Source of the DNA: Prorocentrum cordatum
Lineage: Eukaryota; Sar; Dinophyceae; Prorocentrales; Prorocentraceae
Length of the DNA: 64,000 nucleotides
Direction of reading: 5' to 3'
NCBI GenBank assembly: GCA_963575745.1
Contig: CAUYUJ010015300.1
Location: forward strand, 174,520-238,519
The position numbers and the translations under genes were made by a program. The notes under the pieces are model-generated. The model did no database searches. It was given only the letters and a program-made list of their open reading frames with translations, and had not been told where the DNA came from. Below are positions 31,841-43,000 of this stretch, in pieces (the stretch's first letter is position 1; the number at the start of each line of letters is the position of its first letter).

Positions 31841-33324
31841 ATGTCCCTCCTCGCCGGTGGCTCGGGGCGGCTCGCTGGTTGCCCGGTGCGGCTGGGCGGC
31901 GGAGGCTGGGCGGCGTGGCTGGAGCCTGCCGCGGAGGAGGAGGCGTTCTGCAGGTCAGCGGCTCTGGCGGCGTGCAGGCTGGAGCAGGTGGAATGCGTAG
32001 ACCTCAGCGAGTGCGAGGTCGCCACTGAGTTCGAGGTCGACACGGAGTGCGTGGACTACTCCGACCTCGCTGCGCAGCTCGCGCAGGCGCAGGAGCTGCG
32101 CGATGCGCTGGCTGACGAGTGCATGGAGCTTCGTGCCCTCGCGTGGCGGCTGCGGGGAGGCGCTCGCGGCAAGCCGCACGACGAGCTGGTCGTTGGCGGC
32201 GGCTACGAGGTGGACGACGGCGTTGACGCTGACGGCAGCGACTGCGAGGCGCTGGGCGAGCTGGAGAGCATCGTGGGGTGCGACGGCGACGTTTTCGGCA
32301 AGGAGAGCATCGTGGGGTGCGACGGCGACGTGTTCAGCAAGGACGGCAGCGGCTGCGAGGCGCTGCTCGCGAAGGAGAGCATCATGGGGTGCGACGGCGA
32401 CGCGCTCGACAAGGACAGCATCGTGGGGTGCGACGGCGACGCGTTCGGCAAGGACGGCAGCGGCTGCGAGGCACTAGACGACAGCATCGTGGGGTGCGAC
32501 GGCGGCGCGTTCAGCAAGGACGACGGCAGCGGCTGCGAGGCGCTGCTCGTGCAGCACGGGCGGACCAGCGCACCCGGCACCCGGCACCCGGCACCACCAG
32601 AGCAGACAGCATCGTGGGGCGCGACGGCGGCAGTGGCAGCGGCTGCGAGGCGCTGGACGCGCTGGAGCGCATCGTGGGGTGCGACGGCGGCGCGGTCGGC
32701 AACATGGAGAGCATCGTGGGGTGCGACGGCGACGCGTACGACGGCGACGAGTTCGGCAAGGACGGCATCGTGGGGTGCGACGGCGACGCGTTCGGCAAGG
32801 TCCCGCCCTTCCCGACGCTCTCGGAGGTGGCCGTGGAGAGCGAGCTGGAGCTCAAGGATGCTCCTGCCCAGGAGGGCGCTCTTGGTCAGGCCGTGCTGGG
32901 CCCGAGCGTTGCCTGCTGGGCCGACGCGCTGGAGCAGCAGCAGGCGGGCGTGCAGTGCGAGCAGTTCGTGGACCCGCGCGACTGGGACATGGTCTTCCTG
33001 GCCAACAGTGCCGCTGCCGCCTGGCGTGAGGCAGCGCTGGACGCCCGCGCGGCCGCGGAGCGCCTCGTGCAGGATGTGCTGGTCGAGATGCCCGTGGACG
33101 TCGAGGCGTTTGGGTGCAAGAAGAAGGCGAAGAAGAAGAAGCAGCACAAGAAGTTGCTTCGGGCCGACGTCGTGGAGGCGACTGTGGGCTTGGACAGCGT
33201 GGCGGCGGAGGACCCTCGTCCTCCTGGCGCGGCGGGCGTCTGGGCTTTCCTCGAGAAGGCCTACGCCGCGGGCGTGCCGCCCGACATCGCCGCCGACCTG
33301 GTGCGGGACCAGGTGGTCCTCTGA
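31841..33324 (+). pseudogene. SL-headed retrocopy of a repeat protein, frameshifted
   Basis: The start MSLLAGGSG lies 206 nt after the spliced leader. The N-terminal 130 residues are acidic and helical (CVDLSECEVATEFEVDTEC). About ten tandem copies of an approximately 20-residue unit follow: (S)IVGCDGDAFGKDGSGCEAL. The frame then shifts by one at about 32565-32595, inside a run of 7-bp GCACCCG repeats; a copy-number change there explains the break. The next frame continues the same repeat (ERIVGCDGGAVGNMES) and ends with a basic KKKAKKKKQHKK patch and a helical tail (VWAFLEKAYAAGVPPDIAAD), stop at 33324. No introns. Function unrecognised; the Asp/Gly/Cys repeat might bind metal, but this is only a guess. 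Confidence 0.72.
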
Positions 33325-33540
33325 TGTTCGTCGTGGTGGGCCTCGGCGAGCTCAAGGACTGGCTCAGAAGTTGGGGGCACCCTTTGATTGCCCTGGGGAC
33401 TCGTCTGCCTGACGAGTGCGGAGTTCGTCGCGGTGCACCTCGGCGCGTTCGTGGCGGTCCTCCGAGGAGGCCGCGCCCGCGCGAGTGGCCGCGCGCGGGC
33501 GCCTGCGTGGCCGACAGCCCGCGCAGATGCTTGCGGAGTC
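33325..33540 (+). other. Probable 3' UTR of the retrogene
   Basis: About 216 bases of non-repetitive sequence between the stop codon and the next (TCC)n tract. No poly(A) tail is visible. Confidence 0.5.
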
Positions 33541-33920
33541 CTCTTCCTCTTCCTCCTCCTCCGCCCTCCGCCCTCCGCCCTCCGCCCTCCGCCCTCCGCC
33601 CTCTCCTCCTCCTCCTCCTCCTCCGCCTCCTCCTCCTCCTCCTCCTCTTCCTCCTCCTCCAATTTCTCCTCCTCCTCCTCCTCCTCCTCCTCCTCCTGCT
33701 CGCCCTCGCCCCCGCCCTCGCCCTCGCCCTCGCCCTCGCCCTCCCCCTCCTCCTCCTCCTCCTCCTCCTCCTCCTCCTCCTCCTCCTCCTCCTCACCTCC
33801 GCTCCTCCACCTCCGCTCCTCCACCTCCGCCTCCTCCTCCTCCTCCTCGTCCTCCTCCTCCCCCCCTCCTTCCCCTCATCCTCCTCCTCCTCCTCCTCCT
33901 CCTCCTCCTCCTCCTCCTCC
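33541..33920 (+). repeat. (TCC)n microsatellite, 3' side of the retrogene
   Basis: TCC/CCT triplets with CGCCCTCCGC and CCTCGCC subrepeats. It ends at TGGCCGCC, which resembles the sequence before the 5' tract. Confidence 0.92.
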
Positions 33921-34083
33921 TGGCCGCCCCCGGGAGCAGCGAGGGTGACGCCCCGGGCCCCGGCCAGCCGGGCCGGAAACGGCGCGCATGGCTTGGACGC
34001 CCGCGCCGATCGAGGGGGACCGCGCCGGGGAAGCCGCGGCGCTGCTCGCCGGCCCTGCCGTGCCGCCCCTCTGCGAGCCAGTC

Positions 34084-34232
34084 GGAGGAGGAGGAGGAGG
34101 AGCAGGAGGAGGAGGAGGAGGAGAGGGAGGAGGAGGAGGAGGAGGAGGCGGAGGAGGAGGAGGAGGAGGAGGGGGAGAAGGAGGAGGAGGAGGAGGAGGA
34201 GGAGGAGGAGGAGGAGGAGGAGGAGGAGGGGG
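34084..34232 (+). repeat. (GGA)n microsatellite
   Basis: Nearly pure GGA triplets for about 150 bases. Confidence 0.93.
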
Positions 34233-34294
34233 GTTGTCTCGTCGAACGCATCGGCCGCGTCCACCACTGGGTGTTTTTGTGGCCGTCCTCGAAC

Positions 34295-35115
34295 AGAGAT
34301 CCAACGTATGGACAAAAATCAAAATGGAGGCTTTTAAAAATGAAATTTCGGCCCCTCGGGGCCGTCGCCGGGCCTCGGGACCGTCACAAAACGCAAGATG
34401 AAAAACCGGTCCTGGGGAATGGGTCGAGACTTTCGGGAGCCTCGCATTGAACAAATCACGACATCGGACCTCACGGGAGGAGCGAGAATACCGGGTGCTC
34501 TAGTGGCCATCCTTTGGGGCCCCGTGCAGGCTTCAGGGGGCCCCCGTCGGGTGCGCTGAAAAGGGGCGCCGCGAAAAGGGGGGTGGAAACATCGTGGCCC
34601 AGGGGCGAGGGGGGGGGCCACGGAGCGTGTCTAAACAAGACGACCCAAAGATCCAACGCATTGAAAAAGTAAATACGGATTTGTTGTCGCTAATTTTGGC
34701 CATTAGGGGCCGTCGCCAGGCCTCGGGACCGTCAAAAACAACTTAGGATGAAAAACCAGTCCTGGGAAATGGGTCGAGACTTTCGGGGACCCCGTATTAA
34801 AAAGATCAAGACATCGGATCTCTGGGGAGGGGGCTATGACATCTGGGGATCTCATGGCCTCGGCCATGATATCCACCACCCCTGGTCCTTCCCCCCTTGG
34901 GCGCCCCAGACCCCCGAGACCCGTAGGAAAATACTGATCACCTTGCCTTCACCCCAGTCGTATTGAAACATCTGCCAGCCCTCTCTTTCAAGAGATCGCC
35001 GCAAACGCCTCTCCCGCTGGTGCCAACATGGCTGGGATGATCGAGAACGGAATACGACGAGAAACCAGTCCTGGGCATAGGCAGCAAGCTCCAGGGCCCA
35101 CGCTGCGAGAATAAA
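34295..35115 (+). repeat. Diverged tandem duplication (about 350-bp unit)
   Basis: GGGGCCGTCGCC.GGCCTCGGGACCGTC and AAAACC.GTCCTGGG.AATGGGTCGAGACTTTCGGG occur near 34360-34440 and again near 34710-34790. A third, shorter match (GAAACCAGTCCTGGGCATAG) lies near 35060. No reading frame is conserved between units. Confidence 0.75.
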
Positions 35116-35136
35116 ACGTCAGAGGTTTGGGTAGCC

Positions 35137-35289
35137 TTAGGTCGGGCATGTCCCCCTACAGGCGGATATTGGGCGGAAAAAATAATCAAAACACAAATTG
35201 CAAACATATTCAAAAAGATACAAACAAAAACGTCCCCTGACTATGTTTCCATTTAGTGTTCCTCCTGTAGAAGGACAGGCCCGACTTCA
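35137..35289 (+). mobile_element. MITE family 1, copy 4 (8-bp TSD)
   Basis: A 153-bp copy starting TTAGGTCGGGCATGTCC and ending GAAGGACAGGCCCGACTTCA. Flanked by perfect 8-bp repeats GGGTAGCC (35129-35136 and 35290-35297). The interior is AT-rich and non-coding. Confidence 0.88.
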
Positions 35290-35297
35290 GGGTAGCC

Positions 35298-36591
35298 CCA
35301 CTGGCCTGGGCTGCCACCAGAGAGCGCAAGCTGCCGAGGAGGGGGGTGATAGGGGGGGGACGCAGCGGAGAAACAGGAGGATCGGGAGCAGGAGGAGCAG
35401 GAGGAGCAGGAGGAGCAGGTGGGGGAGGAGGAGGAGGAGATTAGGAGGAGGAGGAGGAGGAGTAGGAGGAGGAGCAGGTGTAGGGGGATCGCAGGAGAGG
35501 GGGGGGAAAGAAAAACACGACGGCAACTCCCTCCCATGTTCCACTCCGTTGCCTGCGCTCCTCCACATTCGTGCTGCTTCTGTCACACATGCCTGTCGGG
35601 CCCCCGCATTCGTGCTGTTTCTGTCACACATGTCTGTCTCAGTCTGCGCTTCAGTGCGCCTCTGCGAGCGGATCTCAGTTCCGCCCCCTCTCTCCTCTCC
35701 TCTCTCCCCCATCCCCTCTCCCTCCCGCTTCCCCTTCTCCCCCTCCCCCTCTCCCCTCCCCCTCGTCCCCCTCGCTTTCCCCCCCTCCCACGCTCGCCTC
35801 GCCCTGCGCCTTGGCGGTCGTGTAGAGGTACGACCACACCTGCGCCGCCCATCTTTCCGCTCGGAGTCCCAGCGCGAGCGGTCATCCGTGGGTGGTTACA
35901 TCAGCAATTCCCCCATCCCCTCCACCCCTTCCCCCTAGAAGGAAGAGGGACAGGGAAGGGGAAGGGGGAATGAGAGAAGAGGAAGACGACTGGCAATGAT
36001 TACCTGGTGGACTGGCGCACAAACAACGAGGAGGGATGGGGGCGGGGAGATGCTTGGGTGCGCATCGGTCCCGGGCGTCCCCCAACGCGGAGGTCCCAAC
36101 AACATTTGCGGGCTGTTAACCACTTGACGGGCGTGGCGAACAGAGCGCAGCAAAATCGCAGGAGGGAAATCGGCGAACGATACAGATAACAATGGGGGCC
36201 CGCCCACGAAAAACCGTCCACAAGGAAACCAACCATGAGACCCCAGGACGTCCTGGTTATGGGAACGTCACGCGTTCCATAACAACACCATCGAAAACCA
36301 AGAAAACCATGGCACCCTGTTGGCAAGCAGGGTGTTTCTTCGCATGGGTATCCACCATGCCTGTTTGGGCCGGGCTGCAATGCCAGTCTCCATGGCGACA
36401 GAGGCACGCCCGTCCTTCACAACGACCGGCGCGGCATGCAAACGGCTTCAATGCCACCCAGCGCGCCAGTTTTTACGTGCTCTGGGCGTGCACCCCGCGA
36501 AGCGAGACGAATCCACATCTAAAGTGACGTGTCGCCGGAGACACGTGGAGGAGCTGGAGCCCAAACGCATTGCGTCCACTGTCTCAAAATA
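35298..36591. other. Intergenic DNA, no supported gene
   Basis: Holds a (GGA)n/(GCAGGA)n patch (35375-35475), a tandem duplication of CATTCGTGCTG(C/T)TTCTGTCACACATG (35563-35635), a C/T-rich tract (35690-35800) and unremarkable sequence to 36591. No frame is convincing. Confidence 0.45.
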
Positions 36592-36764
36592 CAGTGGATG
36601 GACAGAACCCCGTTTTTAATAAAACGTGGCTTAGTGAAAACAACCTCGGGCCCAAACCTGGCGGGCGCAAGCCTGGAAAATGACGGCCGAAGCGCCCTCT
36701 CGAGAACCGAAAACGGATAATGCACGAATCAACGTGTCAGGGTGAGGGTTCTGTCCAACCCCGA
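36592..36764 (+). mobile_element. MITE family 2, copy 2
   Basis: Ends GGATGGACAGAACC and GGTTCTGTCCAACC are inverted. The interior matches 7648-7818 closely (TAATAAAACGTGG, TTAGTGAAAAC, ACCTGGCGGGCGCAAGCCTGG). Possible 5-bp duplication AAATA/AAGTA outside. Confidence 0.7.
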
Positions 36765-36899
36765 AAGTATTGCATATTGCCACGTAGTGTAGGGCGTTGC
36801 GATACTATGCTCCTTCCGTACTCCACCCCTCCAGAGTCGCGCCAACTCCGCGGACTCAAACGGCAACTCTCTCTCTGGAGCCCCGATTTTCAAAACGCA

Positions 36900-37375
36900 T
36901 GGAGGATCAATGATGGGGGGTCCAAGAGGGCCCCACGACGGCTCAAGATGGTCTCGAAACGGGCCACGATGACCAAAGCCGGCCCAACATGGCCCACGAG
37001 GGCCCCAAGAGCGCCTCCAGAGGCCAACAACATTTGTTCTTCCGGGCTTTCACATTTCGAAGCGTTGTTCGCAATTTTCGACAGGCAGCATCCAACATGC
37101 ATGGCCCCCATACGGCCCTGGAGGCCCGCCAGAGGGGCTCCAGGATGGCCAAAAGAGGCCCCCCGAAACGGTCCCAGAGGCCCCCACGACGGTCCAAGAG
37201 GGCCCCGACACAGCTCCAAGGCGGCCCCCCAAAGGCCCCCAAGACGGCCTGTGATGGGGGTCGGACGGCGCAGTGGCGCCCAGGGACGGCCCAAGAGGTC
37301 GCTGGCCGAAAAGGCCCCCAAGAGGCTCCCAAGAGGCCCCAAAGAGGTCCCCCAGATGCGTTCTAGAGGCCCGAG
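36900..37375 (+). repeat. CCCAAGAGGCC-type degenerate array
   Basis: Degenerate GGCCCCCAAGAGG / CCACGACGGTCC units of about 12 bp, broken by about 80 bases of unrelated sequence near 37010-37100. Same family as in LINE-B. Confidence 0.65.
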
Positions 37376-37616
37376 CAGCCTTCTGGATGCTCTGACGCAC
37401 GCATGAAAAAGTGCAAACCTTTCCTGACATGAGCGGGGAGCGCGTAAAAGCGACGAGTTGCGCAAGACCGCACAACGTCATCACGATCGAACGTAATGTG
37501 CGCGAGCCCCTGGACGTTCGCAAGGGATGCCTATGGACGCGCGCCCCCCGAGCGTTGGCAAGCTTGTGTCTGAATATCGACTCTCTCCTCTGCGCACCTC
37601 CAGGTTCATCCTTCCT

Positions 37617-37896
37617 TGCGTTGACCCTACAGACCCAACAGGCCCCACGTACACTAACCCCACAGACCCTAACCCTATAGACCCTAACCCTACATACCCG
37701 AATCCTACAAAACCTAATAACACTTCAAGCCCTAACCCTAAAGACCCTACATACCCTAACCGTACAGACAGTACCCCTAGATAGTCTAAACCTACGTACC
37801 CTAACCCTACATACCGTACTGATCCTAGAGACACTAAGCCTGCTGACTCGACTAACCCTGCATACCTTAACCCTACACTAACCCTAGAGACCATAG
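37617..37896 (+). repeat. Degenerate telomere-like (CCCTAA)n array
   Basis: ACCCTAACCCTA, ACCCTACATACCC, CCCTAACCCTAAAG and variants fill about 280 bases. Units vary in length (6-8) and sequence, so this is an interstitial, aged telomere-like tract and not a chromosome end. Confidence 0.75.
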
Positions 37897-38055
37897 CCCT
37901 TACAGACTGCGGCCGAGGCGCCGGCAGCGGAGGGGCCGGCGGCGCGAGCGGCGGCCGCGTCCCTCTGCCGGCGGCGCCGAGCGGCTGGCGTCTCCATCGC
38001 GAGCGGGCCCGAGCGCGCGCCGACCTGAGTCAGGGGCGGGCTCGAACCGACATGG

Positions 38056-38078
38056 CTTGAGCCAACGGGGCCTACGGA
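38056..38078 (-). other. Probable diverged spliced-leader relict
   Basis: The minus strand reads TCCGTAGG...GTTGGCTCAAG, 23 nt, matching both halves of the SL but with a changed and one-base-longer centre. It is followed by CCATGTCGG. No recognisable gene lies downstream before the telomere-like array. Confidence 0.5.
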
Positions 38079-38374
38079 CAGGTGGTGGGGATACGCGAAG
38101 CGTCAAGAATCCCACCAGCCCTCTGGGCGTAGGTGGTTTAGGGAGTTTCCTCTTCCACCCCTCCTTCTTTCCCTTCGGGGAGGGGTGCACCCCCTCCCCC
38201 TACCCCCTCCCCTGGACCTGGACGGGGGAGCCGCTGGTCGGCAGAGCGTCCAAGATGGCCTCGGCGAGGAAGTCGACATCAGTGATTTTCCCAAGGCTTT
38301 GGCTCCATTTTCGCCTCCAGGGGGGGCGACGCTAATTCCCACCCCCCCTCTTTGATAGATCTCCTTTTAGATGG
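38079..38374. other. Intergenic DNA, nothing recognised
   Basis: C- and G-rich stretches without coding signal. Confidence 0.3.
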
Positions 38375-38565
38375 TCCCAAAAAGCGCCCAGGAGGCCCCA
38401 AGAGGTCCCAAGATGGCCCCAAGAGGCCCCCAGGAGGCCCCCAAGAGACCCCCAAGAGGCCCCAAAAAACCCCCAAGAGGCCCCCCCAAGACTCTCCCCG
38501 AGATACGCAAAGGGCCCCCTGGACCGCCAAGAGGCCCCAAAGATGGCCCAAGAGGCCCCCAAGCT
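38375..38565 (+). repeat. CCCAAGAGGCC-type array
   Basis: GGCCCCAAGAGGCCCCCAAGA units of about 11-12 bp, close to the arrays in LINE-B and at 36.9 kb. Confidence 0.75.
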
Positions 38566-38572
38566 CGCCATT

Positions 38573-38935
38573 GTCCTCCTCCTCCTCCTCCTCCTCCTCC
38601 TCCTCCTCCTCCTCCTCGTCCTCCTCCCCCTCCTCCTCCTCCTCCTCCTCCTCGTCCTCGTCCTCCCCCTCCTCCTCCTCCTCTGTTTTTTCCTCCTCAC
38701 TCCTCCCTTCGCTCTCCTCCTCCTCGTCCTCCTCCTCCTCCTCCTCCTCTTCCTCCTCTTCCTCCTCTTCCTCCTCCTCCTCCCTTCTTCTCCTTCTCCT
38801 CCTTCTCGTCCTCCACGTCCTCGCCCTCCTCTACTCCCTCCTCCTGATAATCCTCCTCCTCCTCCCCCTCCTCCTCCCCCACCTCCTCCTGATTCTCTTC
38901 CTGCTCCTCCTCTCCCTCCTCCTACTCCGACGACG
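38573..38935 (+). repeat. (TCC)n microsatellite
   Basis: More than 350 bases of TCC/CCT triplets with TTCCTC and GTCCTC variants. Confidence 0.93.
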
Positions 38936-40000
38936 ACGACGACTCCCACATCCTCCCCCTCTTGGGGTATACGGCGGCTTACCCCGCCCTTTGTTCTTCT
39001 GCGTGCTCCCCCGCTTCCCTCATCACCTCCACTCCCCTGGGGCTCATTTCTGGACGGGCTGGTGGGGATATGTTTTTTTGGTCGGTTGCTCCAAGGCAAC
39101 GGTCAGGGGGCGAAAGCGGCATCCGGGTGGCGGTACGGGGCGAATTTGCGAACAAAGCGGCAGTGTCGGCGGACAAAGCTCGCACCCGCAAAACAAGCTC
39201 GCAGTTGCACGCGCACGGAACAAAATGAACTAAATTCACAAGCGAACGCACATAGGCGCAGCAACGTGAACCGAAGTAAACAGGCTGCCGAGAAGAATGT
39301 GCGGATGCCACGGAGTGAGTCGCCGTCACTTGTGGGGGTACTTTTTGGTTCAGCGGCCCAAAGGAAAGCTCCAGAGGGCGGGTTGTATCGGGCTGTCTGG
39401 GGCACAGAGCCAGATAATTTGCGAATCCAGCCGTCGCTGTCCACAGCCGACCGCAAGTGCAAGCATGCCGGACGGAATTCAAGGAGACGCACCTTGGCGT
39501 CGACACGGGCGCGGGAAAAGTGCGAGGGGTCGCCGAAACGGCGCCAGCCCAACACGAGGGGGCGAGCAGGCGCAATGCCAGCGGGCCAAGAGCCAACGCC
39601 GGAAAGAAGGTGGGAACGGGCGAGGGAAGAGGCGAGGGAACGAAGAAGCAGAGGCGAACAGGGGCGGGAAAAGGGGGAGAGCGGGACAAGGGGCAAAGGA
39701 AGCCTCACTCACAGAGCACCTCATGTGCTCGAAGACAAGTCGTCTCTGAACCAGGCGTCAGTGATCTTTTCGTGAGTCCTGGGTGGCAACGTCCGTGCGT
39801 CCGTGGACGGGGGGGGGCGTCGCGTGGGACCACGGCGGCACTAGCCGCCGGCGTCCAGAGGCCCCGCCTGGGGGAGACTGCGGGCAGGTGTGCACCACCT
39901 GAACACCGCAGAAGGGCAGGGCGTCGTATGCGTACGCGAGCGACAAATCCAACTAGAGGAAGGGGCCGATGTCGCTGGTATAGCCGGAGGCCGGAGAACG
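38936..40000. other. Intergenic DNA, no supported gene
   Basis: Unique sequence with no recognised domain in six frames. Confidence 0.35.
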
Positions 40001-43000
40001 CCTGCCAAGAGGAAGCACGGCCCTGTCAAAGGATGCACCACTTGCACAGGAAGCCAGCCTCCACGGCCCACCTGCCAGTGCCCCATCGGGCGCACCCTGC
40101 CGCGTGGAAGGAGGGGCCACCTCGGAGCGTGCGCGAAGACGTGGCACTGTTGGGGGGAAGCCGACTGGCGTGCTCAGCGCCTCAGCGTGCGTGGAGGAGG
40201 GGGGGAGATCGAGGCGCAGCCGATAGCCGCAATTCGAATGAATACTGGAGGAAGGAGAGGCGACGGTGTGCCAGGCGACACAGACTGCCGAGGACCCAAC
40301 AGAGCGTTGCCAGGGGCGCGTCTGGGGGGGAAGGTCGTCGGCGTCGAGCAGCGGGGCGGGCCCGTCGTGGAGGGGCTGAGCCTGCCAAAGGATGAACCAC
40401 TTACTTGTGCAGGAGTGTGCCATACCTGGGCCCACCCGCAGGTGGCGGTGGAAGCGGGTAGGCGCGCGCGTGCGCACCGCGCCGCGGTCGCGGGCGAGCG
40501 TACTCCGCCACAGGAGCTTGGGGGGGCAACCTTCGCAGCAGTGGGCCGGGCCCGCCGTGGGAAGGAGGGGCCTGCCAAAGAAGTGCCATTTGTGCAGGAC
40601 TGCAGCGTCATCAGTGGCTGTGCTCCCGTATGGGCCAGAGCAAGGGCCGGCGAAAGGCTGCGTTGTCCTGTGTCTGGAAGGCTGCCCCGTGGCCTCTCTG
40701 CTGTGAGAATGGCGCAGTCAGAGGACGGCGGATCGACGGACGGATGGGCCAGAGGGGGTGCTCCGCGGCTTCCGCAGCCCCTGACGCTTCCGCCGACCCC
40801 CCGCGCCTTTCCCCCGGCCTGTTGTCACAATTGGAGGGGGGAGTCGTCAGCGTGACCGGTCGGGAAGTGGTCCTACGTCGTGGCCGTCAAGGTCGACATC
40901 CCGAGCCTCCGCCGTCTCCGCCGAGACATCCCCCTCCATTCCTCTGCCTTGCTGGCGCAGAGGACTGCTGACGGGCAGTCGACCAGAGCGGGGTGCTCCA
41001 CGGCTTCCGCAGCCTCCGCCGTCTCCGCAGTGACTTCCCGTTCCTTTCCTCTGGCCTGCTGGTGCAGCTGAAAGGGGGGAACGTACGTGTGAGCTGTACA
41101 CAGGTCACTGCAGGCTACCTCCTCTCGTTTCCCCGCTGGGGCGCCATCCCCCTGACCACGACGTGGGGGGTGGCATCGTGGCCTCTGCCGCAACCGCACC
41201 TCGATTCCCCATCTGGGACGTTGTCTTCTGTCGACGAAACGGGTGGAGGCAAGCTGCCGCTGCTGCTGCTGCAGCAGCGGCTGCGGCAGCTGTGGCGCTG
41301 CAGCGGGTCGGCGCCGTCGTTGTCGTTGTCGTCGTCGGCGTCGTCGTCGGCAGCGTTCGTTTTCACGTGTCCTTAAGCGTCCGTTTTCCTCCCGGTCTCA
41401 GGCAATCGAGGACCCAACCTGGCGTAGTCGGAATGTAGTCAGATGGAGGGCGCCTGCCTGGCGGGGGGAAAACGCCACCAGAGCAAGGCCACAAGTCGTC
41501 GGATGTACTCCGTCGCAGGACCTGGGGGAACAATCTCCACAGCAGTTGTCCGGGCCCGCCGCGGGAAGGAAGAGCCTGCCGAAGGATGTGCCACTTGTGC
41601 AGGACAGCAGCGTCACCAGGATGTTACCCCGTATGGGCCTGAGTAAGGGCCGGCGAAAGGCTGCGTTGTCCTGTGTCTGGACGGCTGCCCCGTGGCCCCC
41701 CAGCAGTGAGCGTGGCTCACTGTGCCACGTGAGCCGGGCGCCACTGACCCAGGTGCAGCTGCCGCTGCCGGGCCCAGTCGACGTTGAGGCCCAGCGCGTC
41801 GCTGAGGACCCGTACGTCGCACTTGTGGCTGCGGAAGGACTCCAGGAAGAGAGGTGGCAGGTCTGCGGGTCGTGCCGAAGCGGGTCGAGCGCGCCCTTGC
41901 TGCCGGGCACAGACTGCCGCTTGGCGAAAGCGTGCCGGGTGCCAGTGAACATCGATCCTAGTGTGACTTGGAGTCGTCGCATCGCTTCGCCGGGCGTCTC
42001 CCCGGGGAGGTCCCACTGGATGTTGTTGATTCCTGTTTTGTACAGCTGCAGCCCCGTGAGGGGGTCTTTGGGCTCTGGCCATTGCCGCGGGTCGGGCCTC
42101 TGGTGTGGCCGTGTGTCCTGGCCGCAAGTTTCCGCCGCAAGTGCCTCGCTGCCCTGGCTGGGGGGCTCGCGATCTGCTCGCGACAGCCCCAGCTGCGCGC
42201 CTGGCAGGACCCTGTGGGGAACTGCAGGCCTCAAGGTTGGCCGCCAGGCTGGCGCGGCGCGGGGGAAACTGCTCGCAATTGGGAAGCGTGTGCCAGGGTG
42301 GGACTTGTGCCCATGTCCTGCAATAAGAGTGCCCTGCGCAGCACTGAGCGCCCGCGCATAGTGGCCCGAGTCGTCTGCGTCAGCCTCAGCCTGGGGATGC
42401 TCTCCTTGCACGGTGCGGGGGGAGCGCGGCACAACCTGTGGGTTGCGCCCATGTCCTGCTGTGAGAGTGCCCTGCGCAGTAGGAGGAGGAGGAGAGGAGG
42501 AGGCGCAGCCGATAGCCGCAAGATCTGGTAAATTGAAGGAGGAGAGGGGATCGGCGATGCATCCTCGCGCGGGGCAGGTCGAGTCGTCTTGGATGGCTCT
42601 TTCCTCGTAGGCGTGCGTCCGCGTATAGTACGTATAGTGGCCCGAATCGTCTGCCACAGCCTCAGCCTGGGGATGCTCTCCTTGCACGGCGCGGGGGGAA
42701 CGTGGCACAACCGCGTCGTTATCGGCGTCGACGTCGTCGACGTCGGCGTCGTCGGCGTCGGCGTCGGCGTCGTCGTCGGCTTGGGCGTCGACCTCGGCTT
42801 CGCCTGTGCCGAGATGTGGGTTGTGCCCATGTCCTGCTGCGAGAGTGCCCTGCGCATGAGCCGTGCACTGGTCACTGTGCGTTGCCTCCTCTCGAGGGTC
42901 GTTCGTATGAACCGCACCCTGGAAACTACATCCCGGAGGACATCTGGCGAGCTGGTTGCACTGTGGGGGAAATCCCGCGGCTTCCGCAGCCTCCGCCGTC

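Noticed and set aside
33114-34337. Long Arg/Leu/Pro and Glu-rich frames on both strands
   Set aside because: They translate (TCC)n and (GGA)n arrays. The only real coding part is the retrogene frame ending at 33324.
35018-35040. Another spliced-leader-like sequence (GCCAACATGGCTGGGA on plus)
   Set aside because: Only the central part matches. The conserved TCCGTA and CTCAAG ends are missing.
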